This document shows positions 17,640 through 25,658 of a stretch of 64,000 nt of DNA, in pieces; the stretch's first letter is position 1, and every line of letters begins with the position of its first letter. The notes beneath the pieces were generated by a model. It did not search any database. It was not told the origin of the DNA and saw only the letters and a program-made list of their open reading frames with translations. Both the position numbers and the translations under genes were made by a program. Source of the DNA: Pelotomaculum terephthalicicum JT (lineage in GTDB: Bacteria > Bacillota > Desulfotomaculia > Desulfotomaculales > Pelotomaculaceae); contig NZ_JAKNBL010000001.1 of assembly GCF_022410535.1 (NCBI RefSeq), positions 248,001 through 312,000 of the forward strand, written 5' to 3'.

Positions 17640-17948
17640 TTGTTTTCAAGCAAGTTCTTAACGTGCAAAGACTGTGGGGAAGAATTTGAATTCACGGTAG
17701 GTGAACAAGAATTTTTCGCCGAAAAAGGCTTTACCAATGAACCTTCCAGGTGTCCTTCCTGCCGTCAGGCACGAAAAAACCGCAACCGCGATCAAGGCAA
17801 TTGGTCCGGCAACAGGAAAAACCGCCAGATGTATGAAGTTACTTGCGACGGCTGCGGCCAAATAGCGCGGGTGCCATTTCAGCCGGACGGTTCCAGGCCG
17901 GTTTATTGCAGCGATTGTTTCCGCAGCAATTCCAGCTACGCGCGGTAA
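17640..17948 (+). CDS. Zinc-ribbon protein with two CxxC-x(n)-CxxC units
   Basis: A 102-residue protein. The first unit, LTCKDCGEEFEFTVGEQEFF then CPSCR, and the second, VTCDGCGQIARVPFQPDG then YCSDC, each bind zinc in the pattern of the 'probable zinc-ribbon' and CxxC-x17-CxxC families. A basic linker (RKNRNRDQG.W.GNRKN) could contact nucleic acid. TTG 17640 lies nine bases after AAGGAG; the ATG at 17631 abuts that site and is unlikely. The role is unknown, though linkage to a cold-shock gene downstream hints at RNA-related work. Confidence 0.75.
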   Translation: MFSSKFLTCKDCGEEFEFTVGEQEFFAEKGFTNEPSRCPSCRQARKNRNRDQGNWSGNRKNRQMYEVTCDGCGQIARVPFQPDGSRPVYCSDCFRSNSSYAR

Positions 17949-17957
17949 ATCTGTAAA

Positions 17958-18003
17958 AAAGGGGCGTTGCAAAACTTCGGTTTTCGTCACGCTCCTTTTT
18001 ATT
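17958..18003 (+). terminator. Intrinsic terminator of the zinc-ribbon gene
   Basis: A long hairpin built on GGGGCGT...ACGCTCC with a TTCG-capped inner stem (AAAAC/GTTTT), followed by TTTTTATT. It separates the zinc-ribbon gene from the cold-shock gene. Confidence 0.75.
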
Positions 18004-18130
18004 GTTAGGCAATCAGGCGATAATCGCTAAAATAAAAATTGTTGGGCAAGGTAATTAAATTACTGATGCTGGCAATACTATAGGTAGTCTATTAAATAGA
18101 TGGATATATTTTACAGGAGGAATTAATATT

Positions 18131-18328
18131 ATGTTTGGCACGGTCAAATGGTTTAACGACAGTAAAGGGTACGGGTTTATTGAACAAGAGGACGGAACGG
18201 ACATTTTTGTCCATTATTCAGCCATACAAAATTCCGGCTTTAAAACCCTGAGCGAAGGCCAGAAGGTAAAATTCGACATTAACCCCGGCCCGCGCGGGCA
18301 GCAAGCATCCAATGTGCAGATAGTTTAA
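18131..18328 (+). CDS. Cold-shock domain protein
   Basis: A 65-residue single CSD protein that binds single-stranded RNA and DNA. RNP1 reads KGYGFIEQ and RNP2 DIFVHYSAI, with the aromatic surface residues W, F and Y in place (TVKWFND). AGGAGG precedes ATG 18131 by nine bases. The long, AT-rich 5' region (about 120 bases) is typical of thermoregulated csp mRNAs. Its length is standard for the family. Monocistronic, with its own terminator. Confidence 0.95.
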   Translation: MFGTVKWFNDSKGYGFIEQEDGTDIFVHYSAIQNSGFKTLSEGQKVKFDINPGPRGQQASNVQIV

Positions 18329-18366
18329 CGGCAAACGGATAGAATACAAGCAGATAGAATAATGAT

Positions 18367-18414
18367 AAAACCCACTCTAACCTACTCTCGGCCAGCAGTG
18401 GGTTTTATCTTTTT
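18367..18414 (+). terminator. Intrinsic terminator of the cold-shock gene
   Basis: Perfect ten-base stem (18367-18376 with 18397-18406) followed by ATCTTTTTATA. Confidence 0.75.
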
Positions 18415-18432
18415 ATAACGCATCGTTAGATT

Positions 18433-19125
18433 CTAGGAAAAACTCTTTTTCAGCTTAAAAAGTTCTTTGAACGCTCTCAGGATCACCGTAAGCTTTGCTC
18501 CTGTCTGCTCTCCGGCAATGCGCGGGTAGTGGTTTACGCCCACTTCGGTTATGAGATACCCACGCGCCTTTGCCTTAGCCAAAATTTCAGTGTCAATGAG
18601 AGCCCCCTGTGATTCCAGGGTAATTTCGTCAAATATTTTACGGCGGTAGAGCTTGAACGCGGAATCCACATCTGATACTTTGAACTTGAATAGCAAATTC
18701 ACCATTGCGCCCCATAAAAAAGCGTTTATTTTGCGGATAAAAGGATCCCGGCGGTTAATCCGGTAGCCCGAAACTATATCATACTTTTCAATTAACGGCA
18801 GAAGTTTTGTAATATCTTCTATTCTGAATTGACCATCCCCGTCGGTATAAAAAACGAGCTCTTTGGCGGCGTTTTTAAACCCGGTTTGCAAAGCGGCGCC
18901 GTAGCCTTTATTCTTTTCATGGTTAATTAACCTTATTTCCGGGTGTTCACCGGCCAGTCGCTCAGCAATTTCACCAGTGCGGTCCCGGCTGCCGTCGTTG
19001 ACGATAATGATTTCAAAGTCATCTGATATCTTAGGAGCAACGGCCAGGGCTTCCAGAGCCACTCTCTCCACGTTTTCTTCTTCGTTGTAACAAGGAAAAA
19101 AAATTGAAATGGGGTACTTCTTCAT
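18433..19125 (-). CDS. Family 2 glycosyltransferase (dolichol-phosphate-mannose-synthase-like)
   Basis: A 230-residue GT-A enzyme. IFFPCYNEEENV at the start, IIVNDGSRDRT, GYGAALQTGFK and the DxD-type YTDGDGQF are the nucleotide-sugar and metal-binding motifs of GT2. VDSAFKLYRRKIF is typical of polyprenyl-phosphate glycosyltransferases. No membrane helices follow, so it is the soluble type that transfers a sugar to a lipid carrier at the inner membrane face. AAAGGAG precedes ATG 19125. Sugar and acceptor cannot be told. Confidence 0.85.
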   Translation of the reverse strand: MKKYPISIFFPCYNEEENVERVALEALAVAPKISDDFEIIIVNDGSRDRTGEIAERLAGEHPEIRLINHEKNKGYGAALQTGFKNAAKELVFYTDGDGQFRIEDITKLLPLIEKYDIVSGYRINRRDPFIRKINAFLWGAMVNLLFKFKVSDVDSAFKLYRRKIFDEITLESQGALIDTEILAKAKARGYLITEVGVNHYPRIAGEQTGAKLTVILRAFKELFKLKKSFS

Positions 19126-19211
19126 AGTCCGCTCCTTTTAAGGCTTTGCATTATCAAAAGCAATATTATGGTACTCCCTTCCGTCGGGAAAGTCAAATTC
19201 AATATAGTATT

Positions 19212-20288
19212 CTACCGCAGCGACTCAGCGATGCTCAGAATTTCTTCAACCGGCAGAGTGCCTTCTATGGTGATCAGCAAACGGTCCTGCTGGAAAATAA
19301 CAGTAAACCGTCCGGGCGGGGTGGATTCCAACAAGGCGCCGTTCCGCCCGTTTATTTTTATTTCTTTCCCCTTCGCTGGACTATCTTCTGAAACATTCGC
19401 TTCAGGCGCCAGCCTCTCTTCGATCCCGAATATCAGGTTACCGGCCTTATAATTAATATTTACCGTGTTCTCACTGCGGGAGAGGCTTTCCATCACCGTT
19501 CCCTCCGGTAGATAAGAAGGCAGCAGCGGCACCAGCTTATTATCGGCATTGACCTTGTCAATCTCTTTCCCGGCGCTGGTTGCCGCGGCATCATTCTCTG
19601 CCGCTGCCGCGCCTTCAATTTCATTCGCTCTTTTTGCTGGTTCCTCCTTCTTTAAAGAAGTCTCGGTGAAAGAACAAGGATTAATCCCGGTAGCGCTATC
19701 TGCATCGCCAACCAGCGTTTCAGCCGGCAGCTTCTCCATCACCCTTGAGGATTTCTTTATATTTGCAGATTGCTTCTGAACATCCGGGTTACTTTCACCA
19801 ACGGGGTCCTCGGTAATTACAGGTTGAACATCCTCATCCGCGTCTAATTGATATACTTGGCTCTGGTCAGCAGCTTCCGGCGGACTCGCTTGCTCAGTTG
19901 CTCCAGGTAATGATTCCCCGTTCATGACATTACTATCCGGGCGGCCGCCAAATTGCTGGTGGAACATGCCGTAAGCGGCGGCAAAAATGAGCAGCGCGGC
20001 GGCAATGCCGGCGTAGCCTCTCTGCAGTCGCTTGTAGAAAGGCAACCGCCTGCCGCGCTTCTTAATTTCATCGTCAATTTTCGATTGCAGGCCTTCAGGC
20101 AAAGGGATCTCCGCAAACATGCGCCTGACTTCCAGGCGCAGAAAGTCGTCCGCCTGCTTCAACTTGTTGAATTCCCGGCGGCAATGGCTGCACTGCTCCA
20201 GGTGATTGTCGACAGCTTCCTTTCTTTCCCGGGTCAAGTCACCGTCAAGGTAGTCGTTAAACCAATCTTTTATGCTGTCACAACGCAT
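19212..20288 (-). CDS. Anti-sigma factor with zinc-finger N-terminus and DUF4367-like C-terminus
   Basis: A 358-residue single-pass membrane protein. An HC2-type zinc finger (HLEQCSHCRREF, about 29-40) binds the ECF sigma factor. One membrane helix (GYAGIAAALLIFAAAYGMF, near 91-109) is followed by a long Glu/Ala-rich linker. The external C-terminal domain (NTVNINYKAGNLIFGIEERL...RFTVIFQQDRLLITIEGTLP) resembles DUF4367. The start overlaps the last 11 bases of the sigma gene, so the pair is coupled, as expected for stoichiometric inhibition. Confidence 0.85.
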   Translation of the reverse strand: MRCDSIKDWFNDYLDGDLTRERKEAVDNHLEQCSHCRREFNKLKQADDFLRLEVRRMFAEIPLPEGLQSKIDDEIKKRGRRLPFYKRLQRGYAGIAAALLIFAAAYGMFHQQFGGRPDSNVMNGESLPGATEQASPPEAADQSQVYQLDADEDVQPVITEDPVGESNPDVQKQSANIKKSSRVMEKLPAETLVGDADSATGINPCSFTETSLKKEEPAKRANEIEGAAAAENDAAATSAGKEIDKVNADNKLVPLLPSYLPEGTVMESLSRSENTVNINYKAGNLIFGIEERLAPEANVSEDSPAKGKEIKINGRNGALLESTPPGRFTVIFQQDRLLITIEGTLPVEEILSIAESLR

Positions 20289-20817
20289 TTTCTTGGCCTC
20301 TTTCCAAAACCTCTTTTAATGTCGCGCGGGCGTTAGCCAATCGTGATTTTACCGTTCCCACCGGTATCCTCAGCATTTTAGCCACCGTTTTAATATCCAA
20401 ATCCATCTCGTAATACATCACCAGGACGGTCTTGTGCGCGTTATTCAATAACCCTAAGGCATCCCTCAATTCCAGTGCCCGGTCACATTCGCCAGTCCAG
20501 TCCTCAGTAACGGCAGTGTCCCAATCCGCCATTCTTTCGAGCAAGACTCCTTCCCGATGTTTTTTCCGCAGGCAGTCATGGCACAGGTTTATTACAATAC
20601 GGGTGAGCCATGTTTTAAAAGACGACTCCAGGCGAAATCCCGCCAGTTTACGATAACAAAGCAAAAAGGACTCCTGCACCAAGTCCTCCGCGTCACTGTG
20701 GCTTTGCAGGACAGTATAAGCGATCCTGAAAGCGTAGCTCAAGTATTTGCCGGTTAACTCCGAAAAAGCTTCTTTATCGCCAGCCTGAGCGGCCCGCACC
20801 AAATCGCGCTCGCTCAT
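20278..20817 (-). CDS. ECF-type RNA polymerase sigma factor
   Basis: About 179 residues from ATG 20817. Region 2 reads DKEAFSELTGKYLSYAFRIAY with DAEDLVQESFLLCYRKLAGFR, and region 4 reads KTVLVMYYEMDLDIKTVAKMLRIPVGTVKSRL. The frame is open to 20904; the ribosome binding site at 20817 (AAGGTGG) is very close to the ATG, so an ATG at 20835 is an alternative. It is co-transcribed with its anti-sigma gene. The target promoter is unknown. Confidence 0.9.
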   Translation of the reverse strand: MSERDLVRAAQAGDKEAFSELTGKYLSYAFRIAYTVLQSHSDAEDLVQESFLLCYRKLAGFRLESSFKTWLTRIVINLCHDCLRKKHREGVLLERMADWDTAVTEDWTGECDRALELRDALGLLNNAHKTVLVMYYEMDLDIKTVAKMLRIPVGTVKSRLANARATLKEVLERGQENAL

Positions 20818-20972
20818 AACCACCTTCGTTCCCATATGTCCAAACGCTTCTTTCTTAACTGTTAGACGACTAACAAGCAGGGGAGGTTCATATTTTAATA
20901 TCATTATAATCTAAAATTGGTTCTTCAACATCCACAATATTTAATATATTTGTCATTTAATATATTTGTTTT

Positions 20973-21800
20973 CTAAATATCTTTTTTACTAAAGATCCGC
21001 AGTGCGAGGAGCAAGAACCCCAGGATATAGCAAGCCGCGTACGCCAGCATCCAGACACTCGGCTCCGCGCCGCTGCCGAACGGACCCAGCATCGTCATGG
21101 ATAAAGACGCGCCCGGCACGGACAAGAGCGAATAAACGATTTTGCGGTAAACGGCGTCGGCGGGCATAAGCAGGCTGGACGCAATACCGATGTTCACCAT
21201 CATATTGCTGCCGGCCAGGTAGCCTATTTGTTCCAGCATACCGCCGACAACTCCTACCGAGTAAAGCATAAACGCGGCGATGCCGTTGGCCAAGGTGGAG
21301 AGAAAAGTAGAGCCCAGCATGGCCACCGCCAGGAGAATTAACGGCTGCAGGCAGAAAAGACCGGCCGCCGCCGCTTTAACCGGGATGTCCAGCCCTGTAT
21401 TATAATGAACGATAAGCAGTACGGCGATGTAAAACAAGGCCGCGAAGACAGTCAGCATCAAACTGTAGCCGCAGAATTTTCCCAGGATGATCGTTGAGCG
21501 CCTCACCGGCCCCGGCACGATAGCGTGCATTATTCCGTTCTCAATTTCACTGGAAATAGTGCCGACCGCGGCCATGACAGCTAAAAATGAGATTATGAAA
21601 CTGCCGAAATACAGGCCCAGGGCAAGAAACTGCGGCGCGATCAAAGCCTTTAGCGGCCCCGCGCCGCGGCTCATCTCCTGGTAGCCATAGTGAACAGCGG
21701 CGCCGTACAACGCCAGAAAAACAGCGGCTAAGATGACGGTTACCAGGAGTATCCGGCGCCGGACTATCTCCTTAAAAGTCAACAAAATAATGGTCAGCAT
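20973..21800 (-). CDS. ABC-2 type exporter permease
   Basis: A 275-residue protein with six predicted membrane helices (for example ILLVTVILAAVFLALYGAAV, FLALGLYFGSFIISFLAVMAAVG and CYILGFLLLALRIF) and the ABC-2 family arrangement, including SSEIENGIMHAIVPGPVRRSTIILGKF between helices 2 and 3. It forms an exporter with the ATPase encoded immediately upstream (two-base gap). The position after a sigma/anti-sigma pair suggests an envelope-stress or antimicrobial-efflux role, which is inference. Confidence 0.85.
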   Translation of the reverse strand: MLTIILLTFKEIVRRRILLVTVILAAVFLALYGAAVHYGYQEMSRGAGPLKALIAPQFLALGLYFGSFIISFLAVMAAVGTISSEIENGIMHAIVPGPVRRSTIILGKFCGYSLMLTVFAALFYIAVLLIVHYNTGLDIPVKAAAAGLFCLQPLILLAVAMLGSTFLSTLANGIAAFMLYSVGVVGGMLEQIGYLAGSNMMVNIGIASSLLMPADAVYRKIVYSLLSVPGASLSMTMLGPFGSGAEPSVWMLAYAACYILGFLLLALRIFSKKDI

Positions 21801-21802
21801 GA

Positions 21803-22708
21803 CTAATGATCACCTCTTTGAATGAGGTCTACAAATAAATCTTCAAGAGAATTGTGCTTGGCGCCAAGACTGTAAAGCCGGCCGCCGTTTTTAACCACCG
21901 CTTCGGCCAGGGCCGGGATCTGTCCGCTGTGTTCCAGGACAACATTGACATACCGGCCTTCCACGGCAATCTTTTTGCTCAGGGCGGCAAGCTCCGCCAG
22001 CGCCGGCCTGGTGAGGCCCTCCGCTTGCATTTCCACTTCTACTGTCTGGGCAAGCAGTTCATCCAGCGTCCCGCCAGCCACTATTTTCCCCTTATTAATT
22101 ATCGCCACCCGGTCGCAGATCATCTCCACCTCACTCAAGAGGTGGCTGTTCAGGAAAATGGTTTTGCCGCTGCCGCGCAATTCCAGCATAATTTCACGCA
22201 CCTCACGCCTTCCCAGGGGGTCCAGGGCGGAAGCCGGCTCGTCCAGGAAGAGCAGGGCGGGGTCGTGCAGCAAGGCGCAGGCCAACCCCACCCGCTGCTG
22301 CATGCCCTTGCTGTAAGCCCCGACCTTTTGTTTCTCTTTGCCGGCCAGCCCCACCTGCTCCAGCACCGCCGGAACGCGCCGCTTCCTTTCCGTTCCGCTC
22401 ATCCCGCGCAGGGAGGCGTGGAAGGAAAGCAGTTCTTCGCCCGTCAGCCAGTCCTGATAGCGAAAGTTTTCCGGCAGATAACCAATCTTGCGTCTTGCTC
22501 CAAGATCGCCCAGCGGCCGTCCCAGGATGCGCGCCGTCCCGGAAGTAGGAAAAAGAAGTCCCACCAGCATCTTGACCAGGGTGCTTTTCCCCGCGCCGTT
22601 GGGTCCGAGAAAACCGAAGATTTGCCCCTCGTTCACCGAGAGGCAAATCTTTGAACACGCGGCTTTGGCGCCGTACATCTTGGTCAGGTTTTCGGTTTCC
22701 AGAATCAT
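21803..22708 (-). CDS. ABC transporter ATP-binding protein
   Basis: A 301-residue ATPase. Walker A GPNGAGKST, Q-loop region GYLPENFRYQ, signature YSKGMQQRV, Walker B LLFLDEP and the H-loop NSHLL are all intact. The C-terminal extension after residue 220 is typical of drug- or bacteriocin-exporter ATPases. It is followed two bases later by its permease, in an operon behind an ECF sigma/anti-sigma pair. Confidence 0.95.
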   Translation of the reverse strand: MILETENLTKMYGAKAACSKICLSVNEGQIFGFLGPNGAGKSTLVKMLVGLLFPTSGTARILGRPLGDLGARRKIGYLPENFRYQDWLTGEELLSFHASLRGMSGTERKRRVPAVLEQVGLAGKEKQKVGAYSKGMQQRVGLACALLHDPALLFLDEPASALDPLGRREVREIMLELRGSGKTIFLNSHLLSEVEMICDRVAIINKGKIVAGGTLDELLAQTVEVEMQAEGLTRPALAELAALSKKIAVEGRYVNVVLEHSGQIPALAEAVVKNGGRLYSLGAKHNSLEDLFVDLIQRGDH

Positions 22709-22721
22709 TTTTTTTACCTCG

Positions 22722-23873
22722 CTACTGCATTGCGGAGGCCACGTCCAAGGCTTGTTCCAGGGTCAGGCTGCCACTGATTGCGTGCACAACGCCGTCCTTT
22801 TGCCAGATCAAGCTGTTATATGGAGAATGGCTGCCGCTGTCTTTTGCATCGGTGGCTGGCGTGATAAATACGCCCTGCGCCCCGGCCACGTTAACATCCA
22901 GGGTGGTGCCGCCGACATCAGGCACAAGCAAGGTATGCTGCCAATCGTTAATGGAAGCTATTTGCCCGCGCAGGCTGTCGGGCAGGAACGGCAACGCCAG
23001 CAGCGCGTCCCGGATGGTGCTCACGTCCGCGCCGTCCGCCGCCAATTCGGGACTCCGGCCCTGCATCACAAAAACACTCGCGTCACCTGAACCGGCATAC
23101 CGCGCGCTAACCACGGCGGGCACTTTTACCGTGAACATCTTGCCGTTCAGTTCATCAGGCAGGAGTTTTTCACTGCCAAGAGATTTTAAAACCTGGTTGG
23201 TGTTATCGGTATTCAAGGTCAGGTTCAGGGTTCCCCCGGAGTTCAGACTAACTTCCTGCAAACGGTAACCGGCCGGCGGCGGTTCAGGCAGCTTGAGCTG
23301 GAAATCAACCGCTTCGCGCGCCTCTTCCACTGACACTTTACTCGTGGTTTGCTTACCAATAAACTCTAATTTGCCGAAATTTTCGATATCAACCTGACCG
23401 GCCCCGCTGCGAATCGCCTTTTCAATGTTCGCTAAATCAGCGGGGGCAATGCTGATAGTTTTAACTTTTTCCACCCGGAAAACAGTGAGCAACTCGCCCG
23501 CCACGGAGCGCACCGAACTGAAACTAAGGGCTATCGCCACCGCCAAAACCAATGACGCCGCGGTTGCGGCCACCCGGTATCTTGACAACATCTGCAAGAC
23601 TCCTTTCTTCACTTCAACATTATTTTGCCTTTGGATCCGGCCTTTGCTGAACCGGTGCCAGGCGTTGCCGGCGTCAATACCGGCCTGGCCGAGGGTCCGC
23701 AGGTAACCGGCCATCTTGGCATCGGTAAAGACCTGGTTTTCCTTTAATTGATCCAGAGCATCGCGGCACGCACTACATTCCGTCAAGTGTTTTTCAAGCG
23801 CAGCTCGTTTACTGCCGGCAACTTCCCCATCCAGGAAAGCCTGCAGCGCGCCGGTATCATAACACACCGCCAT
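22722..23873 (-). CDS. Anti-sigma factor with zinc-finger N-terminus, membrane helix and long external domain
   Basis: About 383 residues from ATG 23873. The HC2 zinc finger is HLTECSACRDAL (near 27-38). The membrane helix is VAATAASLVLAVAIALSFSS, followed by an external domain with QKDGVVHAISGSLTLEQALDVASAM at the end, like DUF4367-type sensor ends. The start overlaps the sigma gene's last 17 bases. It is the second such pair within 5 kb, with the same architecture but little obvious sequence identity to the first. Confidence 0.85.
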   Translation of the reverse strand: MAVCYDTGALQAFLDGEVAGSKRAALEKHLTECSACRDALDQLKENQVFTDAKMAGYLRTLGQAGIDAGNAWHRFSKGRIQRQNNVEVKKGVLQMLSRYRVAATAASLVLAVAIALSFSSVRSVAGELLTVFRVEKVKTISIAPADLANIEKAIRSGAGQVDIENFGKLEFIGKQTTSKVSVEEAREAVDFQLKLPEPPPAGYRLQEVSLNSGGTLNLTLNTDNTNQVLKSLGSEKLLPDELNGKMFTVKVPAVVSARYAGSGDASVFVMQGRSPELAADGADVSTIRDALLALPFLPDSLRGQIASINDWQHTLLVPDVGGTTLDVNVAGAQGVFITPATDAKDSGSHSPYNSLIWQKDGVVHAISGSLTLEQALDVASAMQ

Positions 23874-24402
23874 CACTCTCCTTGAGCCTGGTGTATTCGG
23901 TCTTGAATCTGGCGCGAGCCCGCGCCAGCAGGGTGCCGATTGATGATTCCCGCACATCCAGCACTTCGGCCAAGCCGGCGTAACTCATCCCGGAAAACTT
24001 CAGAAGCAAACAAGCCCGGTCTCTCTCCGGCAGGTTCTCCAGGACGCGCCGGGTGAAGGCCGCTTCCTCCTCCCGCACCAACGCTTCTTCCGGACCCTCT
24101 GCCACTGAAGCGTCCCACTGCCGCCCGGCGCGGCTTTCCCGCTGTCGCCTGCTGTTCTCACTGCGCAACTGGTTGTAGGCCAGGTTTGTCGCCACTTTAG
24201 CGAGCCAACCGTTCAGGTTGGCGGACTCCCGGGGCGGTGTCAGGTAAAGCTTGATAAACGTTTCCTGGGCAACGTCCTCCGCGGCGGCGCGGCTGCCCAG
24301 CAGGCCGATCAGCCTCCTGCACACGGCCGGGTAATGGCGGTCGAAAAGCACCTTGAAAACAGCTGGTTTTATTCTGTGTCCATCATTTTCCGGCGAGTTC
24401 AT
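23857..24402 (-). CDS. ECF-type RNA polymerase sigma factor
   Basis: A 181-residue sigma factor. Region 2 has VFKVLFDRHYPAVCRRLIGLL and AAAEDVAQETFIKLYL, and region 4 has LPERDRACLLLKFSGMSYAGLAEVLDVRESSIGTLLARA. TGGAGG lies seven bases before ATG 24402. It is first in a four-gene operon: sigma, anti-sigma, ABC ATPase, ABC permease. Sigma factors of this group usually transcribe their own operon. Confidence 0.92.
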   Translation of the reverse strand: MNSPENDGHRIKPAVFKVLFDRHYPAVCRRLIGLLGSRAAAEDVAQETFIKLYLTPPRESANLNGWLAKVATNLAYNQLRSENSRRQRESRAGRQWDASVAEGPEEALVREEEAAFTRRVLENLPERDRACLLLKFSGMSYAGLAEVLDVRESSIGTLLARARARFKTEYTRLKESDGGVL

Positions 24403-24634
24403 CCGGGTCCTCCAGACTGGGTGATTTCATTATATATAACAGAGACAAAAGTATTTTTGTGACAGTTATAATTATAACACCACTCCATCAAGGTGTGGTT
24501 ACCATAGAATATTTTACCAGCCAGGCAGGAACTATCCTATCCCTATTTGCCTGCATGACCGTCCTTATTTGACTACTGCTGACAGTTATAATAAAATTAG
24601 CAAATGAAAAAATAGGTTGCGGCGGAGGGCTTAA

Positions 24635-24895
24635 TTGAAGGAACGTTTGAAAGAGTTGGATTTGTATCCAATATTGCATAAGCTTATCAAGGAACATGAA
24701 AAGCTAATATTAGCTGTTTCGTTCGTGGTAACTTTTTACTTTCAATTAGCTGATTATCTCTATGGTTATGAATTATTCCTGCTGCCCAAAAGCGGATTTA
24801 AATATTATTCAATTTTATTTTTCCCCTGGCTCTTTTATTTCGTGCTCGGCAAAGAACGTGTCGTAAAAATCATCAGCATGTGGTTGCATTATTAA
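24635..24895 (+). CDS. Small membrane protein, unknown function
   Basis: An 86-residue protein from TTG 24635, five bases after GGAGGG. A basic amphipathic N-terminus (KERLKELDLYPILHKLIKEHEK) is followed by two hydrophobic segments (LILAVSFVVTFYFQLADYLY and YYSILFFPWLFYFVLG) and a basic segment. I recognise no family. It stands alone between the ECF operon and mazEF. Confidence 0.5.
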   Translation: MKERLKELDLYPILHKLIKEHEKLILAVSFVVTFYFQLADYLYGYELFLLPKSGFKYYSILFFPWLFYFVLGKERVVKIISMWLHY

Positions 24896-24962
24896 TAAAG
24901 GCGCCGCCGTTTATTTTCTTCCCGTTTACTGTGACAGAAACAACTAAGGCCTGTTATTGTTT

Positions 24963-25298
24963 TTATTTTTTAAAAAACCCAACCAGTATATCAACTGCTT
25001 CTTCAAGAATATCCGCCGGAGCTTTTTCCTTAAACCTTGCCTTCCTGGCGAGCATGTCTAATGCCTTTACCTGCTCGCACATTATAACACCTGTGGTGGC
25101 AGTTCTTTCATCAAGGGGCACATGCAATGGAAACCCGCGACTGGTGTTTGTTATCGGACAGACAACCGCGATTTTGGTAAAGTTGTTAAAAGTATCATTA
25201 CTGACCACCAACGCCGGACGCCTGCCTTTTTGTTCATGTCCCGCCTGTGGGTCAAACTCAAGGGTTATGATATCTCCCTGTGCAGGTGTGTAGGGCAT
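24963..25298 (-). CDS. mazF: MazF/PemK family endoribonuclease toxin
   Basis: A 111-residue toxin. It reads PAQGDIITLEFDPQAGHEQKGRRPALVVSN, then VCPITNTSRGFPLHVPL and GVIMCEQVKALD, the conserved MazF fold with catalytic Arg (GRRPALV) and Thr/Ser (ITNT). It cleaves mRNA at short sequences. It starts three bases after the mazE stop, with GAGGTG overlapping the mazE end, so translation is coupled. This is a separate system from the EndoA gene at 31.5 kb, which differs in sequence. Confidence 0.92.
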   Translation of the reverse strand: MPYTPAQGDIITLEFDPQAGHEQKGRRPALVVSNDTFNNFTKIAVVCPITNTSRGFPLHVPLDERTATTGVIMCEQVKALDMLARKARFKEKAPADILEEAVDILVGFFKK

Positions 25299-25301
25299 TA
25301 C

Positions 25302-25541
25302 CTACACCTCTTTTCCCCTCGGGTTGCCTGTATCCCACTCCCTGCTCCTATAATCACCACTATAACCGGCCAAGCGTTCTTCTATCGTTTTATGTTTTTT
25401 ATTTGCACGACTAATAATGATACATCCTTTTTCCGCTCTTATTTCCACCCTGTCGTTCTCGCGCATGGCGGCATCCTCTAATACAACTTTTGGCAAACGG
25501 ACCGCCTGGCTGTTTCCCCATTTTTGAATAGTAGTATACAC
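25302..25541 (-). CDS. mazE: MazE family antitoxin (AbrB-type)
   Basis: A 79-residue antitoxin with GTG start 25541 after GGAGGTGA. The N-terminal swapped-hairpin DNA-binding fold reads TTIQKWGNSQAVRLPKVVLEDAAM followed by DRVEIRAEKGCIIISR, the SpoVT-AbrB/MazE pattern. The acidic, flexible tail (KTIEERLAGYSGDYRSREWD) would wrap the toxin. It probably represses its own promoter through the palindrome at 25561-25583. Confidence 0.9.
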   Translation of the reverse strand: MYTTIQKWGNSQAVRLPKVVLEDAAMRENDRVEIRAEKGCIIISRANKKHKTIEERLAGYSGDYRSREWDTGNPRGKEV

Positions 25542-25560
25542 GGTGCGTCACCTCCGACAT

Positions 25561-25590
25561 AAGTATATACATAGTATATACTTGCGTCAA
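25561..25590 (-). promoter_or_regulatory. mazEF promoter with palindromic operator
   Basis: On the minus strand TTGACG (25585-25590) and TATACT (25562-25567) are 17 bases apart. A perfect inverted repeat with ten-base arms and a three-base centre covers 25561-25583, spanning the -10 and most of the spacer. Binding by MazE or the MazEF complex would occlude polymerase. Confidence 0.75.
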
Positions 25591-25658
25591 TATATAATTA
25601 ACATAGCGCGCTATAACCGTAACGGGTAATGTGGCGCATGCCCGCTTTGACTTTCCAC

